A program made the translations under genes and the position numbers. A stretch of 64,000 nucleotides of DNA. Origin: Marinobacter sp. GTDB lineage: Bacteria; Pseudomonadota; Gammaproteobacteria; Pseudomonadales; Oleiphilaceae. Positions within the stretch are counted from its first letter, which is position 1. Every line of letters begins with the position of its first letter. The DNA lies in the NCBI GenBank assembly GCA_018402255.1, contig JAGYIS010000004.1:1-64000 (forward strand), written 5' to 3'. Positions 1 through 7,702 of this stretch are shown piece by piece. The notes under the pieces are model-generated. The model was not told where the DNA came from. It did no database searches and saw only the letters and a list, made by a program, of their open reading frames with translations.

Positions 1-999
1 TCAGAGGGCCCAACTGAAGGATAGCGTCCCGAAGCTGAAATTGTCTTTGCTGCTTTCTTCTTCGCCGGTTGTTGCTCGCAGCGTCAGCGCGATTTGGGTC
101 TGATTCCATTGCCAGGAGCCACCGATGCCTATTTGTCCCAGCAGTGGACTTTCCTCGAACTGGAACGGGCCCGCGTTGTCTTCAAAGTAGGAGTAGGCGA
201 CGTATTCAACACCCAGGCCGACAAAAACGGACCAGCTGGTGGCGCTCTCACTGAATGAACCCGGCATGGATATGGCGGAGGACGTGCCGGCGTAGTCCGG
301 CACAAAGTTTACGGGAAGCTGGCGGCCCAGTCGCCATATCAAACCGGTCTTCGCGGTCGTGCGGAAGCTGGAAAGCAGGGCGGAGCCAACCACTGAAACC
401 TGTTGCTCGATAGCGCCGGGACTGCCGGTATGAAGGACTTTTCGTCCATGCGCAGCCTGAATGCCGCCGACCACATCGGTTCCCAGTTGATTGTCCCAGC
501 CTCTGGGTTTTGTACTGCCGGTCAATTTGTGTACCCACTTCTGGGTTGCTTCTGCCCCGCTTTCTGGCCCGATCACCCCAAGGTGCGCGCCGAACCCGGT
601 AATCTTGTCGGCATTCCAGCTCCACAGAGTGCTGCTGACCGAGAGGTGACCGGCGTAGGGAATATCATCTGGTTGAAGCTCTGGGGTAGTGATATCAGCT
701 GGCGTGATCATCAGTTGTCGGACACTGAAGGTAAGAGCATGCTGGTCATCTGCCAGCCCGATTCCCGGCAAAAAGGACATGGCATCTCGTCCGCGCTGCG
801 CCAGAGTTGATGACGATTTCTCGCGGTCTTCTGCGGCCGCAGTCAGATAGGAAAACCGGACACCGTTGGTGTAGCCACGGTCTTCGCCGGTCAGCAGATC
901 GTTGTCCCAGGCCAGGCTGAGGACGTCGGCGTTGGCGGGGCTGACGACAAGAAAGGTCAGGAATAACGTGAATATTGGGTGACGCAGGATGACCGGCAC
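1..999 (-). CDS. LpxR-like lipid A deacylase (DUF2219 outer-membrane protein)
   Basis: Predicted outer-membrane beta-barrel of the LpxR/DUF2219 family, whose characterised members remove the 3'-acyloxyacyl chain of lipid A. The 332-residue protein starts with a hydrophobic signal peptide ending near ANA (residue ~24). The family signature follows at once: an N-D pair (AWDNDLLTGEDRGYTNG) and the downstream FSYL segment, the area that holds the catalytic Asn, Asp and Ser of Salmonella LpxR. The C-terminus is an alternating strand ending in W-A-L, as expected of a barrel. The start codon is GTG. The gene is complete, with its stop at the window edge, and stands alone. Family assignment is secure; enzyme activity is inferred. 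Confidence 0.85.
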   Translation of the reverse strand: MPVILRHPIFTLFLTFLVVSPANADVLSLAWDNDLLTGEDRGYTNGVRFSYLTAAAEDREKSSSTLAQRGRDAMSFLPGIGLADDQHALTFSVRQLMITPADITTPELQPDDIPYAGHLSVSSTLWSWNADKITGFGAHLGVIGPESGAEATQKWVHKLTGSTKPRGWDNQLGTDVVGGIQAAHGRKVLHTGSPGAIEQQVSVVGSALLSSFRTTAKTGLIWRLGRQLPVNFVPDYAGTSSAISMPGSFSESATSWSVFVGLGVEYVAYSYFEDNAGPFQFEESPLLGQIGIGGSWQWNQTQIALTLRATTGEEESSKDNFSFGTLSFSWAL

Positions 1000-1140
1000 C
1001 GTTGAATTTCGCTCCCTGTGTATAGGTTGCTAATAAAGGAAGCGAAATTCTATTACATTTGGTGGATGCAGAATAATGGGTGATGTGACCTGCAGTGGCT
1101 ATCAGGTCCAATACCTGATTTCTATTGTTGGCCTGAACCT

Positions 1141-2550
1141 TCAGGTCTGGGCCGTCAGTTTCACCTGCATCCGGGTATAGCCGCGTACAAAATTCGACTG
1201 TACGTACTCGGGCTCATCCAGAACCTCAATGTGCTCGAAACGCTTCATGATCTCTTCCCACAAAATCCGCAGCTGCATTTCTGCCAGACGATTGCCCATG
1301 CAGCGGTGCACACCGAACCCAAAAGACAGATGTTTTCGCACATTCTTGCGGTCGATGATGAACCGGTCCGGATCCTCCTCAAAGGCTCTCTCGTCCCGAT
1401 TGCCGGAGGCATACCACATCACCACCTTGTCGCCCTGTTTGATGGTCTGGCCGTTCAGCGTTACGTCCTGCCTGGCCACCCTGCGCATGTAGGCCAGGGG
1501 TGTTTGCCAGCGGATGATTTCAGAGACCATGTTGGGAATCAGTTCCGGTTTCTCCCTGAGCTTGATGAATTCTTCGGGGAACTGGTTGAGCGCCAGCACG
1601 CCTCCGGTCATGGAATTGCGGGTGGTATCGTTGCCGCCGATGATCAGCAGCACCATGTTGCCCATAAACTCCATCGGCCGGTTAATCATATCCCGGGTGT
1701 CCTCGTTGGCCAGCAGCAAGCTGATCAGATCGAACCCGGTGTCCTCGCCGGCCGCTTTCCGTGCTTCTTTCTCCCGCCACAGCGACGACATCTGCTGCGC
1801 CATGTCCGCCGCGGCTTTGAAGAACTCGTCGCTGTTGGCATTACCTCCGGTGGATTCCGGCGCGCCGGAGGCTACATCGGACCAATAAGCCAGTTTGTGG
1901 CGCTGCTCAAAGGGGAAATCAAACAGGGTGGCCAGCATGCGGGAAGTAAGCTCAACCGATACCTTCTGGACCCAGTCAAAAGGTTCGTCAACCGGGAGGT
2001 GGTCCAGCACATCGGCGGTGCGACTACGAATCAGCGCTTCCATTTGTGCCAGATTTTTTGGCGCCACAACACCCTGCACGGCCTGTCGCTGCAAATCATG
2101 TTTGGGCGGGTCCATGGCAATGAAGGTTTCTATCTCCAGACCTTCAGGCTGCGGTCCGATGGAAATGATCGGCTCGGCGGAGAACAGGTCGTGGCGGGTG
2201 TCGACGAACATGATGTCTTCGTATCGTGTGACCGACCAGAACGGGCCGAACGGGCTGGCTTTCTGAAAGTGCACCGGGCACTCATCCCGAACACGTTTGA
2301 AATAGGAGCGCCAAAGACCCTGCCGATACAGGAACGGATTGCTGAGGTCGATGTCTTCAAGCGCCAGCGTCGAAACATCGGGCAGCGGGGTTTCATTGAA
2401 CACCGGCACCGGTCGGTCCTTGCCAATGCGATGTTTAACATGCTGAAAGGCATGGGCGCCTTTGATCTGCCAGTGGATAGGAATGATCGACGTGGCTTTG
2501 TTCAGGACCGGCTGAATAACAGGTTCAAGCAAGGGGCTCAGTATGCGCAT
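1141..2550 (-). CDS. CYP153 family cytochrome P450 (terminal alkane/fatty acid hydroxylase)
   Basis: Soluble bacterial P450 of 469 residues, full length for CYP153A. Visible motifs are the I-helix oxygen-activation segment GGNDTTRNS, the ExxR region (SEIIRWQTP), and the heme-binding loop FGFGVHRCMGNR with the proximal Cys at about residue 417. CYP153 enzymes hydroxylate the terminal carbon of medium-chain alkanes or fatty acids with electrons from a ferredoxin and its reductase. The sequence closely recalls Marinobacter CYP153A proteins (SNPFLYRQG, MDPPKHD, QSNFVRGY), judged from memory. It lies 73 bp downstream of a ferredoxin gene on the same strand, with a divergent AraC-type regulator beyond. 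No ferredoxin reductase gene is adjacent, so the reductase must come from elsewhere. Confidence 0.95.
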   Translation of the reverse strand: MRILSPLLEPVIQPVLNKATSIIPIHWQIKGAHAFQHVKHRIGKDRPVPVFNETPLPDVSTLALEDIDLSNPFLYRQGLWRSYFKRVRDECPVHFQKASPFGPFWSVTRYEDIMFVDTRHDLFSAEPIISIGPQPEGLEIETFIAMDPPKHDLQRQAVQGVVAPKNLAQMEALIRSRTADVLDHLPVDEPFDWVQKVSVELTSRMLATLFDFPFEQRHKLAYWSDVASGAPESTGGNANSDEFFKAAADMAQQMSSLWREKEARKAAGEDTGFDLISLLLANEDTRDMINRPMEFMGNMVLLIIGGNDTTRNSMTGGVLALNQFPEEFIKLREKPELIPNMVSEIIRWQTPLAYMRRVARQDVTLNGQTIKQGDKVVMWYASGNRDERAFEEDPDRFIIDRKNVRKHLSFGFGVHRCMGNRLAEMQLRILWEEIMKRFEHIEVLDEPEYVQSNFVRGYTRMQVKLTAQT

Positions 2551-2623
2551 ACAACACCTCAGAGTTCGTAGTGGTTGTTGGGAGGGGGCGTCCGAAGGTT
2601 TCGGGATCGAACCCGGGTGCTGC

Positions 2624-2944
2624 CTACATCTGGAATTCCGGCAAACGCACGATCAGGCCATCCAGGGCTTCCGAGAGTGTTACCTGGCAAGACAAACGAG
2701 AGGTGTCGGTGATCTCCGGCGTGAGCCCCAACATGCCCTGCTCATCGGCATTGATGCCGCCTGTGGCATCAATCCATTGCTCATCAACGATCACATGGCA
2801 GGTTCCGCAGGCACAGGCGCCGCCGCAGTCGGCATCAATACCGGGGATGCCGTTATCGACAGCGGCCTGCATCAGGGATTGGCCCGCTTCGATCTCCACC
2901 ACATGTGCGGTGCCACTGTGCTCGATAAACGTAATTCGACCCAT
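2624..2944 (-). CDS. [2Fe-2S] ferredoxin, electron donor to CYP153
   Basis: Adrenodoxin/putidaredoxin-type ferredoxin of 106 residues. The cluster-binding cysteines are visible as CGGACACGTC with a fourth Cys near residue 84 (SRLSCQV). Such ferredoxins shuttle single electrons from an NADH-dependent reductase to a P450, and the next gene downstream is the CYP153. The ORF track begins two codons earlier at GTG; ATG at 2944 is preferred because a GAGG Shine-Dalgarno lies five bases before it, whereas the GTG sits inside that site. Co-transcription with the P450 from the 2945-3124 divergent promoter region is likely. Confidence 0.93.
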   Translation of the reverse strand: MGRITFIEHSGTAHVVEIEAGQSLMQAAVDNGIPGIDADCGGACACGTCHVIVDEQWIDATGGINADEQGMLGLTPEITDTSRLSCQVTLSEALDGLIVRLPEFQM

Positions 2945-3124
2945 AACCACCTCGCTTTTGATATCCAGGGGAGTTGTTCTTAAACAGGCAGGTTACGTGG
3001 CGTCGCTGATCCGGGGCAGGTCATTAGTTGACACGACGGGGTCATTTAAAGACACTTTCAGATGGCGCTGCCACGAGAGCGCAATCCGAAGACGTGACAT
3101 CAACCAGCGGAAACAATAACAACG

Positions 3125-4153
3125 ATGCGCGAAGTCGACCTGAATCTGGCGTGTATACCCTCTAATTACAGCCGATTGATCGCCCGTGAGCTTGGCCTGT
3201 TGGCGCGGGATGTGTCGGATTTGCTGACAAGGACGCAGTTGTCGGTCGATCAGTTTTTGCAGGAAGACACCCTGCTGACGCCGCAACAACAACTGCAAAT
3301 CCTGCAGAACAGTATGCGCCTGGCCAACGATGAAGCCTTAGGGTTACGCCTGGGGCAGCGCATGACATCACCCACCCACGGTGCCATGGGTTTTCTGGCA
3401 AACAGCAGCCCGGACTTACTCACCGCGATCCGGGCATTCCAGGCATTTCTTCCTACCCGAATGAATCTTGCCCGGCTGGAGCTGGTCACGAAGGGCGGCT
3501 GGCTGGAGCTGACCTGTCAATTCGGTATGGAACTTTCGGAGGAGCTGCTGCGGGTTCTGAGCGAGATTTTTGCGGTTATTTTCTTTGACTGCGCCGAGTT
3601 TATTGTTGGCCGTCCCTTGGACGAGGTGGTCAGCTATTTTGCTTATCAGGCACCCGCTTACAGTGATCGTTATGCCGATCATATCCCCGGGCGTATCGAG
3701 TTCGGTACCCAATCGCTTTCGCTGAACATACCCCTTGACGTGTGTAAGGTTCCCAATGCTTCGGCGAATCATGAAAACTACACAATGGCATTGCAACAGT
3801 GCGAGGCGATGCTCGCACAGCTGCATTCGGATAAGAAATCCAGCAAGTATCAGGTCCAGAAAATGATGCTCTCGCATCCGCCCGGTGTGTTGAGTGAAGA
3901 CGAAGCGGCCGCAGCACTGTTTATCTGCAAGCGCACGCTGGCAAGGCGATTAAAGAGTGAAGGGACCAGTTTCAGACAACTGCGAGACGATATCCTGTCG
4001 CAACAGGCGCTCGGATATCTGCGTGACAGCACGATGTCTGTTGAGGCCATGGCCGAGTTGTTGAATTACCACGACAGTGCCAATTTCCGTCGGGCCTTCA
4101 AACGCTGGTTTGGTGTAACGCCGGATGAGTACCGGCGTTACAACTTGTCCTGA
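3125..4153 (+). CDS. AraC family transcriptional regulator (Arabinose_bd-type N-terminus)
   Basis: DNA-binding regulator of 342 residues. The N-terminal ~200 residues match the ligand-sensing domain of the OruR/AraC subgroup (LGLRLGQRM, HGAMGFL are typical). The C-terminal ~100 residues form the two-HTH AraC domain (CKRTLARRLKSEG, then SANFRRAFKRWFGVTPDEYRR). It is divergent from the ferredoxin-P450 pair across a 180-bp spacer and probably activates that pair in response to an alkane or oxidation product. Length is normal for the subfamily. The inducer and binding sites cannot be read from sequence. Confidence 0.9.
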   Translation: MREVDLNLACIPSNYSRLIARELGLLARDVSDLLTRTQLSVDQFLQEDTLLTPQQQLQILQNSMRLANDEALGLRLGQRMTSPTHGAMGFLANSSPDLLTAIRAFQAFLPTRMNLARLELVTKGGWLELTCQFGMELSEELLRVLSEIFAVIFFDCAEFIVGRPLDEVVSYFAYQAPAYSDRYADHIPGRIEFGTQSLSLNIPLDVCKVPNASANHENYTMALQQCEAMLAQLHSDKKSSKYQVQKMMLSHPPGVLSEDEAAAALFICKRTLARRLKSEGTSFRQLRDDILSQQALGYLRDSTMSVEAMAELLNYHDSANFRRAFKRWFGVTPDEYRRYNLS

Positions 4154-4227
4154 TGATGTACCGGCTGAGCGAGTGCCTTGGCGTCAAGTGTTGGCGCCCG
4201 GCATCTCGCAAGGGCTCGACTTCAAAT

Positions 4228-5328
4228 TCAGGATCCTTTCTGCTCTCGCCAGGCCAGTTCGTTGGTGATGGTGGCTTTGGGCAGCAACATTTGAAAATCG
4301 AGCTCGGCTATCTCCTTGCCATCCTTGAGTCGCTGAACAAAGTCCGGGTTGGCCAGTGCTTTCTTGCCTACCGCCAACAGGGCGCCGGGAAACTGATTGG
4401 CGATATCCTGATGATTGGTTTCTTCGATGCCGCCGTTAACCATCAGATCAAGGCCTTCCACATCGGCGGCCACACTCGCCAGGCTCTGGTCACCACTGAC
4501 GAAGTTCTGGCGATGTACGTCGCTATCGGTGGTATGCACAAAGTCGGCACCGGCATCACGCACGGCCTCGACGATCTGACGGAAGCCTTCGGCGCCCTCC
4601 GGCAACTGGTACTCGGGGTCCGTTACCGTGCCCTGGGAAAGCCGGATACCGACCGGGTAGCTGTCACCGACAGCATGACGCACGGCGCGAACCACCTCGA
4701 CTGCCAGTCTCGCACGATTCTCTAATGTGCCGCCGTAGTTGTCGTCTCGGTTGTTGAAATAGGTACTGAGAAACTGGTTCAGGAGATAACCGTTGGCACC
4801 ATGGATTTCGATGCCATCGAAGCCGGCGGCCTTGGCATTGGCAGCCGAGCGGGCAAAACCCTCAATGACTACCTTGATATCGTTCTCATTCATGGTGGAC
4901 GGTGTCCGCCATGTTTGCTGGTCACCGTACAGCCCCAGAGGCGTGCCTTTCGGGGCTATCTCGCTTGCGCCCAGAGGCTGGTCGGTATAGCGGTTGGCCT
5001 GGAACTGGGCGCCGGCGTGCATGAGCTGGATAAAGATTTTGCTGCCAGCGGCATGTGCCCGATCAACAATGGTCTTCCAGCCCTCAATATGGCTGTCGCT
5101 GATAATGCCGGGCTGGTTGGCATAACCCTGGCTGGCCTTATCGTCGGTGTAGGTGCCTTCGGTAATGATCAGGCCGAAACCGCCTCGCGCGTAGCGTTCG
5201 TAATGTTCCGCCATGAGGGCATTCGGTGTGCCATCGGCTTCGGCGCTGGTGCGCGTCATGGGGGCCAGGGCAAATCGGTTAGGAAACTGGATGGAGCGGA
5301 AGTTGACGGTCTGCATGGTATCGCTCAT
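4228..5328 (-). CDS. Old Yellow Enzyme family FMN-dependent alkene reductase / NADH:flavin oxidoreductase
   Basis: TIM-barrel flavoenzyme of the OYE/NemA group that reduces activated C=C bonds, or nitro compounds, using NAD(P)H and FMN. Visible motifs are the N-terminal RFALAPMTR, the substrate-binding HGANGYLLNQFLS, the NRDDNYGG segment and VNGGI near the phosphate-binding loop. The ORF track starts at 5352; ATG at 5328 (MSDTMQ) is preferred because a GAGAG precedes it by about eight bases and the longer start has no ribosome site. It is convergent with the AraC gene and upstream of nothing obvious. Its substrate is unknown; proximity to the P450 gene may be fortuitous. Confidence 0.88.
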   Translation of the reverse strand: MSDTMQTVNFRSIQFPNRFALAPMTRTSAEADGTPNALMAEHYERYARGGFGLIITEGTYTDDKASQGYANQPGIISDSHIEGWKTIVDRAHAAGSKIFIQLMHAGAQFQANRYTDQPLGASEIAPKGTPLGLYGDQQTWRTPSTMNENDIKVVIEGFARSAANAKAAGFDGIEIHGANGYLLNQFLSTYFNNRDDNYGGTLENRARLAVEVVRAVRHAVGDSYPVGIRLSQGTVTDPEYQLPEGAEGFRQIVEAVRDAGADFVHTTDSDVHRQNFVSGDQSLASVAADVEGLDLMVNGGIEETNHQDIANQFPGALLAVGKKALANPDFVQRLKDGKEIAELDFQMLLPKATITNELAWREQKGS

Positions 5329-5463
5329 ACGGGTAGCTCTCGTGTTTGCCATGAATAACTAGTGGGCAGTATCTCCGAGGCTAGAGCGTGCTGAAAGCGA
5401 AGAATATCGACTTTGCCGATCAGTATATTTGAACGACAGTTCAGTCTCGGCTTTAGGCAGTGA

Positions 5464-5712
5464 CTAAGCCAGACGGACCCTGTACCGGATGACCCCGGCC
5501 TGTTCTTCGTGAATCCATTCAATACTGTGGCCAGTCAGTTCGCAGAGCATCTGCAGGTCGTGACGACCGCTGGGATCATCCGCCAGGAATTCCACCAGGG
5601 TGCCGCTGGGTAAGCCCTGGGTGCGTTTCTTGAATCGCAACACCGGAAGCGGGCACACCAGACCGACGGCGTCGATCTGGTGTACCTCTGGCTGATCAGT
5701 CAAGGCGCACAC
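5464..5712 (-). CDS. TusA-like sulfur carrier protein
   Basis: Small TusA-fold protein with the diagnostic motif DAVGLVCPLPVLR, whose single Cys carries persulfide sulfur in this family. It closes the formate dehydrogenase operon, so a role in delivering sulfur for Moco sulfuration by FdhD is plausible but inferred. The track start at 5751 is a TTG giving an atypical extension overlapping the preceding small ORF by 56 bases. GTG at 5712 or TTG at 5703 gives the usual ~80-residue length and is preferred. The start remains unresolved because no strong ribosome site is visible. Confidence 0.8.
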   Translation of the reverse strand: MCALTDQPEVHQIDAVGLVCPLPVLRFKKRTQGLPSGTLVEFLADDPSGRHDLQMLCELTGHSIEWIHEEQAGVIRYRVRLA

Positions 5713-5824
5713 TTGTGGCACTGCTGCCTTGTTCAGCGGAGGACCAGCCAAACTGGTTCAGCACCACCGGAGCGCAAAAGGCAATGATCAGGGCCACGAC
5801 AAACGCGGCTGCCATTACTTTCAT
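5696..5824 (-). CDS. 42-residue single-pass membrane peptide in the formate dehydrogenase operon
   Basis: Not in the ORF track. The ATG at 5824 overlaps the stop of the gamma subunit in an ATGA arrangement, and a strong AAAGGAGG site sits just before it, so it is very likely translated. The product begins MKVMAAAFVV, has one hydrophobic stretch of about 18 residues with an internal Cys, and ends in a short polar tail. It could be a small accessory subunit beside the cytochrome b, or a lipoprotein-like or secreted peptide. I do not recognise the family. Confidence 0.7.
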   Translation of the reverse strand: MKVMAAAFVVALIIAFCAPVVLNQFGWSSAEQGSSATSVRLD

Positions 5825-6993
5825 GTTGAACCTCCTTTGCCCTGTTTAGCCTCAACCTCAGCTACCCACAAATCGTGGTGTTGGCGGGCCCATTCCAGAT
5901 CCACCTCACCATCGCCCATGGCATCAAACGCGCCTTCCATGCCGACCGAGCCGATATAGATGTGAGCAATGATGGCCACCATCATCGCGAACGCGACAAT
6001 CGAGTGCCAGATGTTGGCGTACTGCATTTCTTCATGGGGTGTTAGCACGGTCGGGAAGTCGGTTCCCAGAATGCTGTTCATGACACCGAAGGTGCCGGCG
6101 AACATAGGCATTTCAAATGGGAACAACAGCGACAGGCCAGACAATGATACGGACACACCAAGGATCATCACGGTCCAGAATATGATTTTCTGACCGGCGT
6201 TGAATTTCTTGGAGGACGGATGAGATTTGGTGAAGATACCGCCGCCGGCCTTGAGCCACTGCCAGTCCAACTTGTTAGGTATGTTGTGCGCTACCCACAT
6301 GCAGAAGGTCATCACCAGGCCCAGCATAAAGGCCCATGCAATGTTGTTGTGCAGCCACTTTGAGCCAACCGCGAGGGCGGAAAACGCATCGGGACCGATG
6401 ACAGGGATCAGGAAACTGCGCCCCATCAGAGTAATCAGCCCGGTCAGACCCAGTGCAACAAACGAGCCCGCCAACAGCCAATGGCCAAAGCGCTCGATGG
6501 CTTTGAATCGCTCAATCTTGGTGCCGGAGGGGCCGCCATCAATCATGATTTTGCCGCGAACAAAGTAAAACACCACCAGCAGCAGAATAATGCCCAGTAG
6601 GGCACCACCGCCGTAAGTAATGATTGGGCCTTCCCGTAGCTGGTACCAGGGCATACCGCCGTCCTGGATCAGCACGTTGGCCGCCGGGCCACGGGCCTGA
6701 GTTTTAATGTCGCTTTCGTTGTAACGGATGCCACGCCAGGTATCGGAATCAGACACTCCGCCCCGCGTACCCAATTGCTCGGTGATCGCGGCAGCACTGG
6801 CAGGATCGCCCAGATTTTCTGAACGGAAAGACTCGTCAACTTTCAGTTTTTGCTGACGAGCCATGATGTCTTCCAGGGTTTGCGCACCCCCGGTCGCTGA
6901 TCGATCAACCGCCGGGGCGTCTTCCGCCCAGACAGGGTTGAAAAGCAGGGCCGCCAGCGCAAGTAAGGCGACACCCAATAGTTTCATGTTCAT
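5821..6993 (-). CDS. Formate dehydrogenase gamma subunit (cytochrome b556)
   Basis: Membrane anchor of the respiratory formate dehydrogenase, taking electrons from the beta subunit through b-type hemes to quinone. After a signal peptide ending near VWAED there is a ~100-residue periplasmic segment typical of FDH3-type gamma subunits. A first helix (LLGIILLLVVFYFV) and four helices with heme-ligand His residues follow (ERFGHWLL, WLHNNIAW, WHSIVAFAMMVAIIAHIYIG). ATG at 6993 (MNMKLL) is chosen over the track's 7041 because TGGAG precedes it and the longer form spoils the signal peptide. It sits 85 bp after the beta gene, and that gap holds a strong stem-loop. Confidence 0.95.
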   Translation of the reverse strand: MNMKLLGVALLALAALLFNPVWAEDAPAVDRSATGGAQTLEDIMARQQKLKVDESFRSENLGDPASAAAITEQLGTRGGVSDSDTWRGIRYNESDIKTQARGPAANVLIQDGGMPWYQLREGPIITYGGGALLGIILLLVVFYFVRGKIMIDGGPSGTKIERFKAIERFGHWLLAGSFVALGLTGLITLMGRSFLIPVIGPDAFSALAVGSKWLHNNIAWAFMLGLVMTFCMWVAHNIPNKLDWQWLKAGGGIFTKSHPSSKKFNAGQKIIFWTVMILGVSVSLSGLSLLFPFEMPMFAGTFGVMNSILGTDFPTVLTPHEEMQYANIWHSIVAFAMMVAIIAHIYIGSVGMEGAFDAMGDGEVDLEWARQHHDLWVAEVEAKQGKGGST

Positions 6994-7041
6994 GAGAGCA
7001 CTCCAGCGGAATGAACAAAAAGAATGTGTTGCCCCAATCAA

Positions 7042-7065
7042 TTCCGGGGCCCAAGGGCCCCGGAA
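7042..7065. repeat. Strong stem-loop between FDH beta and gamma genes
   Basis: Perfect GC-rich inverted repeat with 11-bp arms (TTCCGGGGCCC) and a two-base AA centre, lying in the beta-gamma intercistronic gap. There is no T-run after it on the minus strand, so it is more likely an mRNA stability or processing element, or a partial attenuator, than a full terminator. Confidence 0.6.
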
Positions 7066-7078
7066 CCATCAGGTGGGC

Positions 7079-7687
7079 TTAAGCGCCCTTCTTCTCGTAA
7101 GCTGTGCCCCATCCCCAGGCGCCTGAACCGAAACCACGGTTCACCACACGCTGGCGATAGATATCCGAAACCTCGTTGCCATCACCGGCCAACAGGGCTT
7201 TGGTTGAGCACATTTCCGCACAGATCGGCAACTTGCCCTCGGCAATACGGTTGCGCCCGTACTTGTTGAACTCGGCTGTTGAGTTGTCTTCTTCAGGACC
7301 GCCTGCACAGAAGGTGCATTTGTCCATCTTGCCCCGGCTACCAAAGTTACCCGCCTGCGGGAACTGGGGCGCGCCGAAGGGGCAAGCATAGAAGCAATAA
7401 CCACAACCGATACACAGGTCTTTGGAGTGCAGCACGATGCCGTCTTCCGTCTGGTAGAAGCAGTCTGTCGGGCAGACGGCCATACAAGGCGCGTCTGAAC
7501 AGTGCATGCAAGCTACCGAGATGGAGCGTTCGCCCGGTTTGCCATCTTCGATGGTTACCACACGACGACGGTTGATGCCCCAGGGGACCTCATGCTCGTT
7601 TTTACAGGCCGTTACGCAAGCATTACATTCGATGCAGCGCTCGGCGTCACAAAGGAATTTTGCTCTTGCTTGTCCTTCAAGTGCCAT
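7079..7687 (-). CDS. Formate dehydrogenase beta subunit (4Fe-4S electron-transfer protein, FDH3 type)
   Basis: Iron-sulfur subunit of 202 residues linking the catalytic alpha subunit to the membrane cytochrome. Four ferredoxin-type cysteine groups are visible: CIECNACVTAC, CMHCSDAPCMAVC, CIGCGYCFYAC, and CTFC with a later CAEMC, consistent with four [4Fe-4S] clusters as in FdnH/FdoH. It lacks the C-terminal transmembrane helix of E. coli FdnH, which is normal for the shorter FDH3 form. It is spaced 15 bp from the alpha gene, within a single minus-strand operon. Confidence 0.95.
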   Translation of the reverse strand: MALEGQARAKFLCDAERCIECNACVTACKNEHEVPWGINRRRVVTIEDGKPGERSISVACMHCSDAPCMAVCPTDCFYQTEDGIVLHSKDLCIGCGYCFYACPFGAPQFPQAGNFGSRGKMDKCTFCAGGPEEDNSTAEFNKYGRNRIAEGKLPICAEMCSTKALLAGDGNEVSDIYRQRVVNRGFGSGAWGWGTAYEKKGA

Positions 7688-7702
7688 GGTCTACACCTCT
7701 TG

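Noticed and set aside
1231-2571. 446-aa plus-strand ORF opposite the P450
   Set aside because: Shadow ORF in antisense of a well-supported P450; no ribosome site or recognisable domain.
2595-2615. T-arm-like sequence (GGGTTCGATCCC on the minus strand) between ferredoxin and P450
   Set aside because: The stem does not pair over five bases and no other tRNA arms are near; treated as coincidence.
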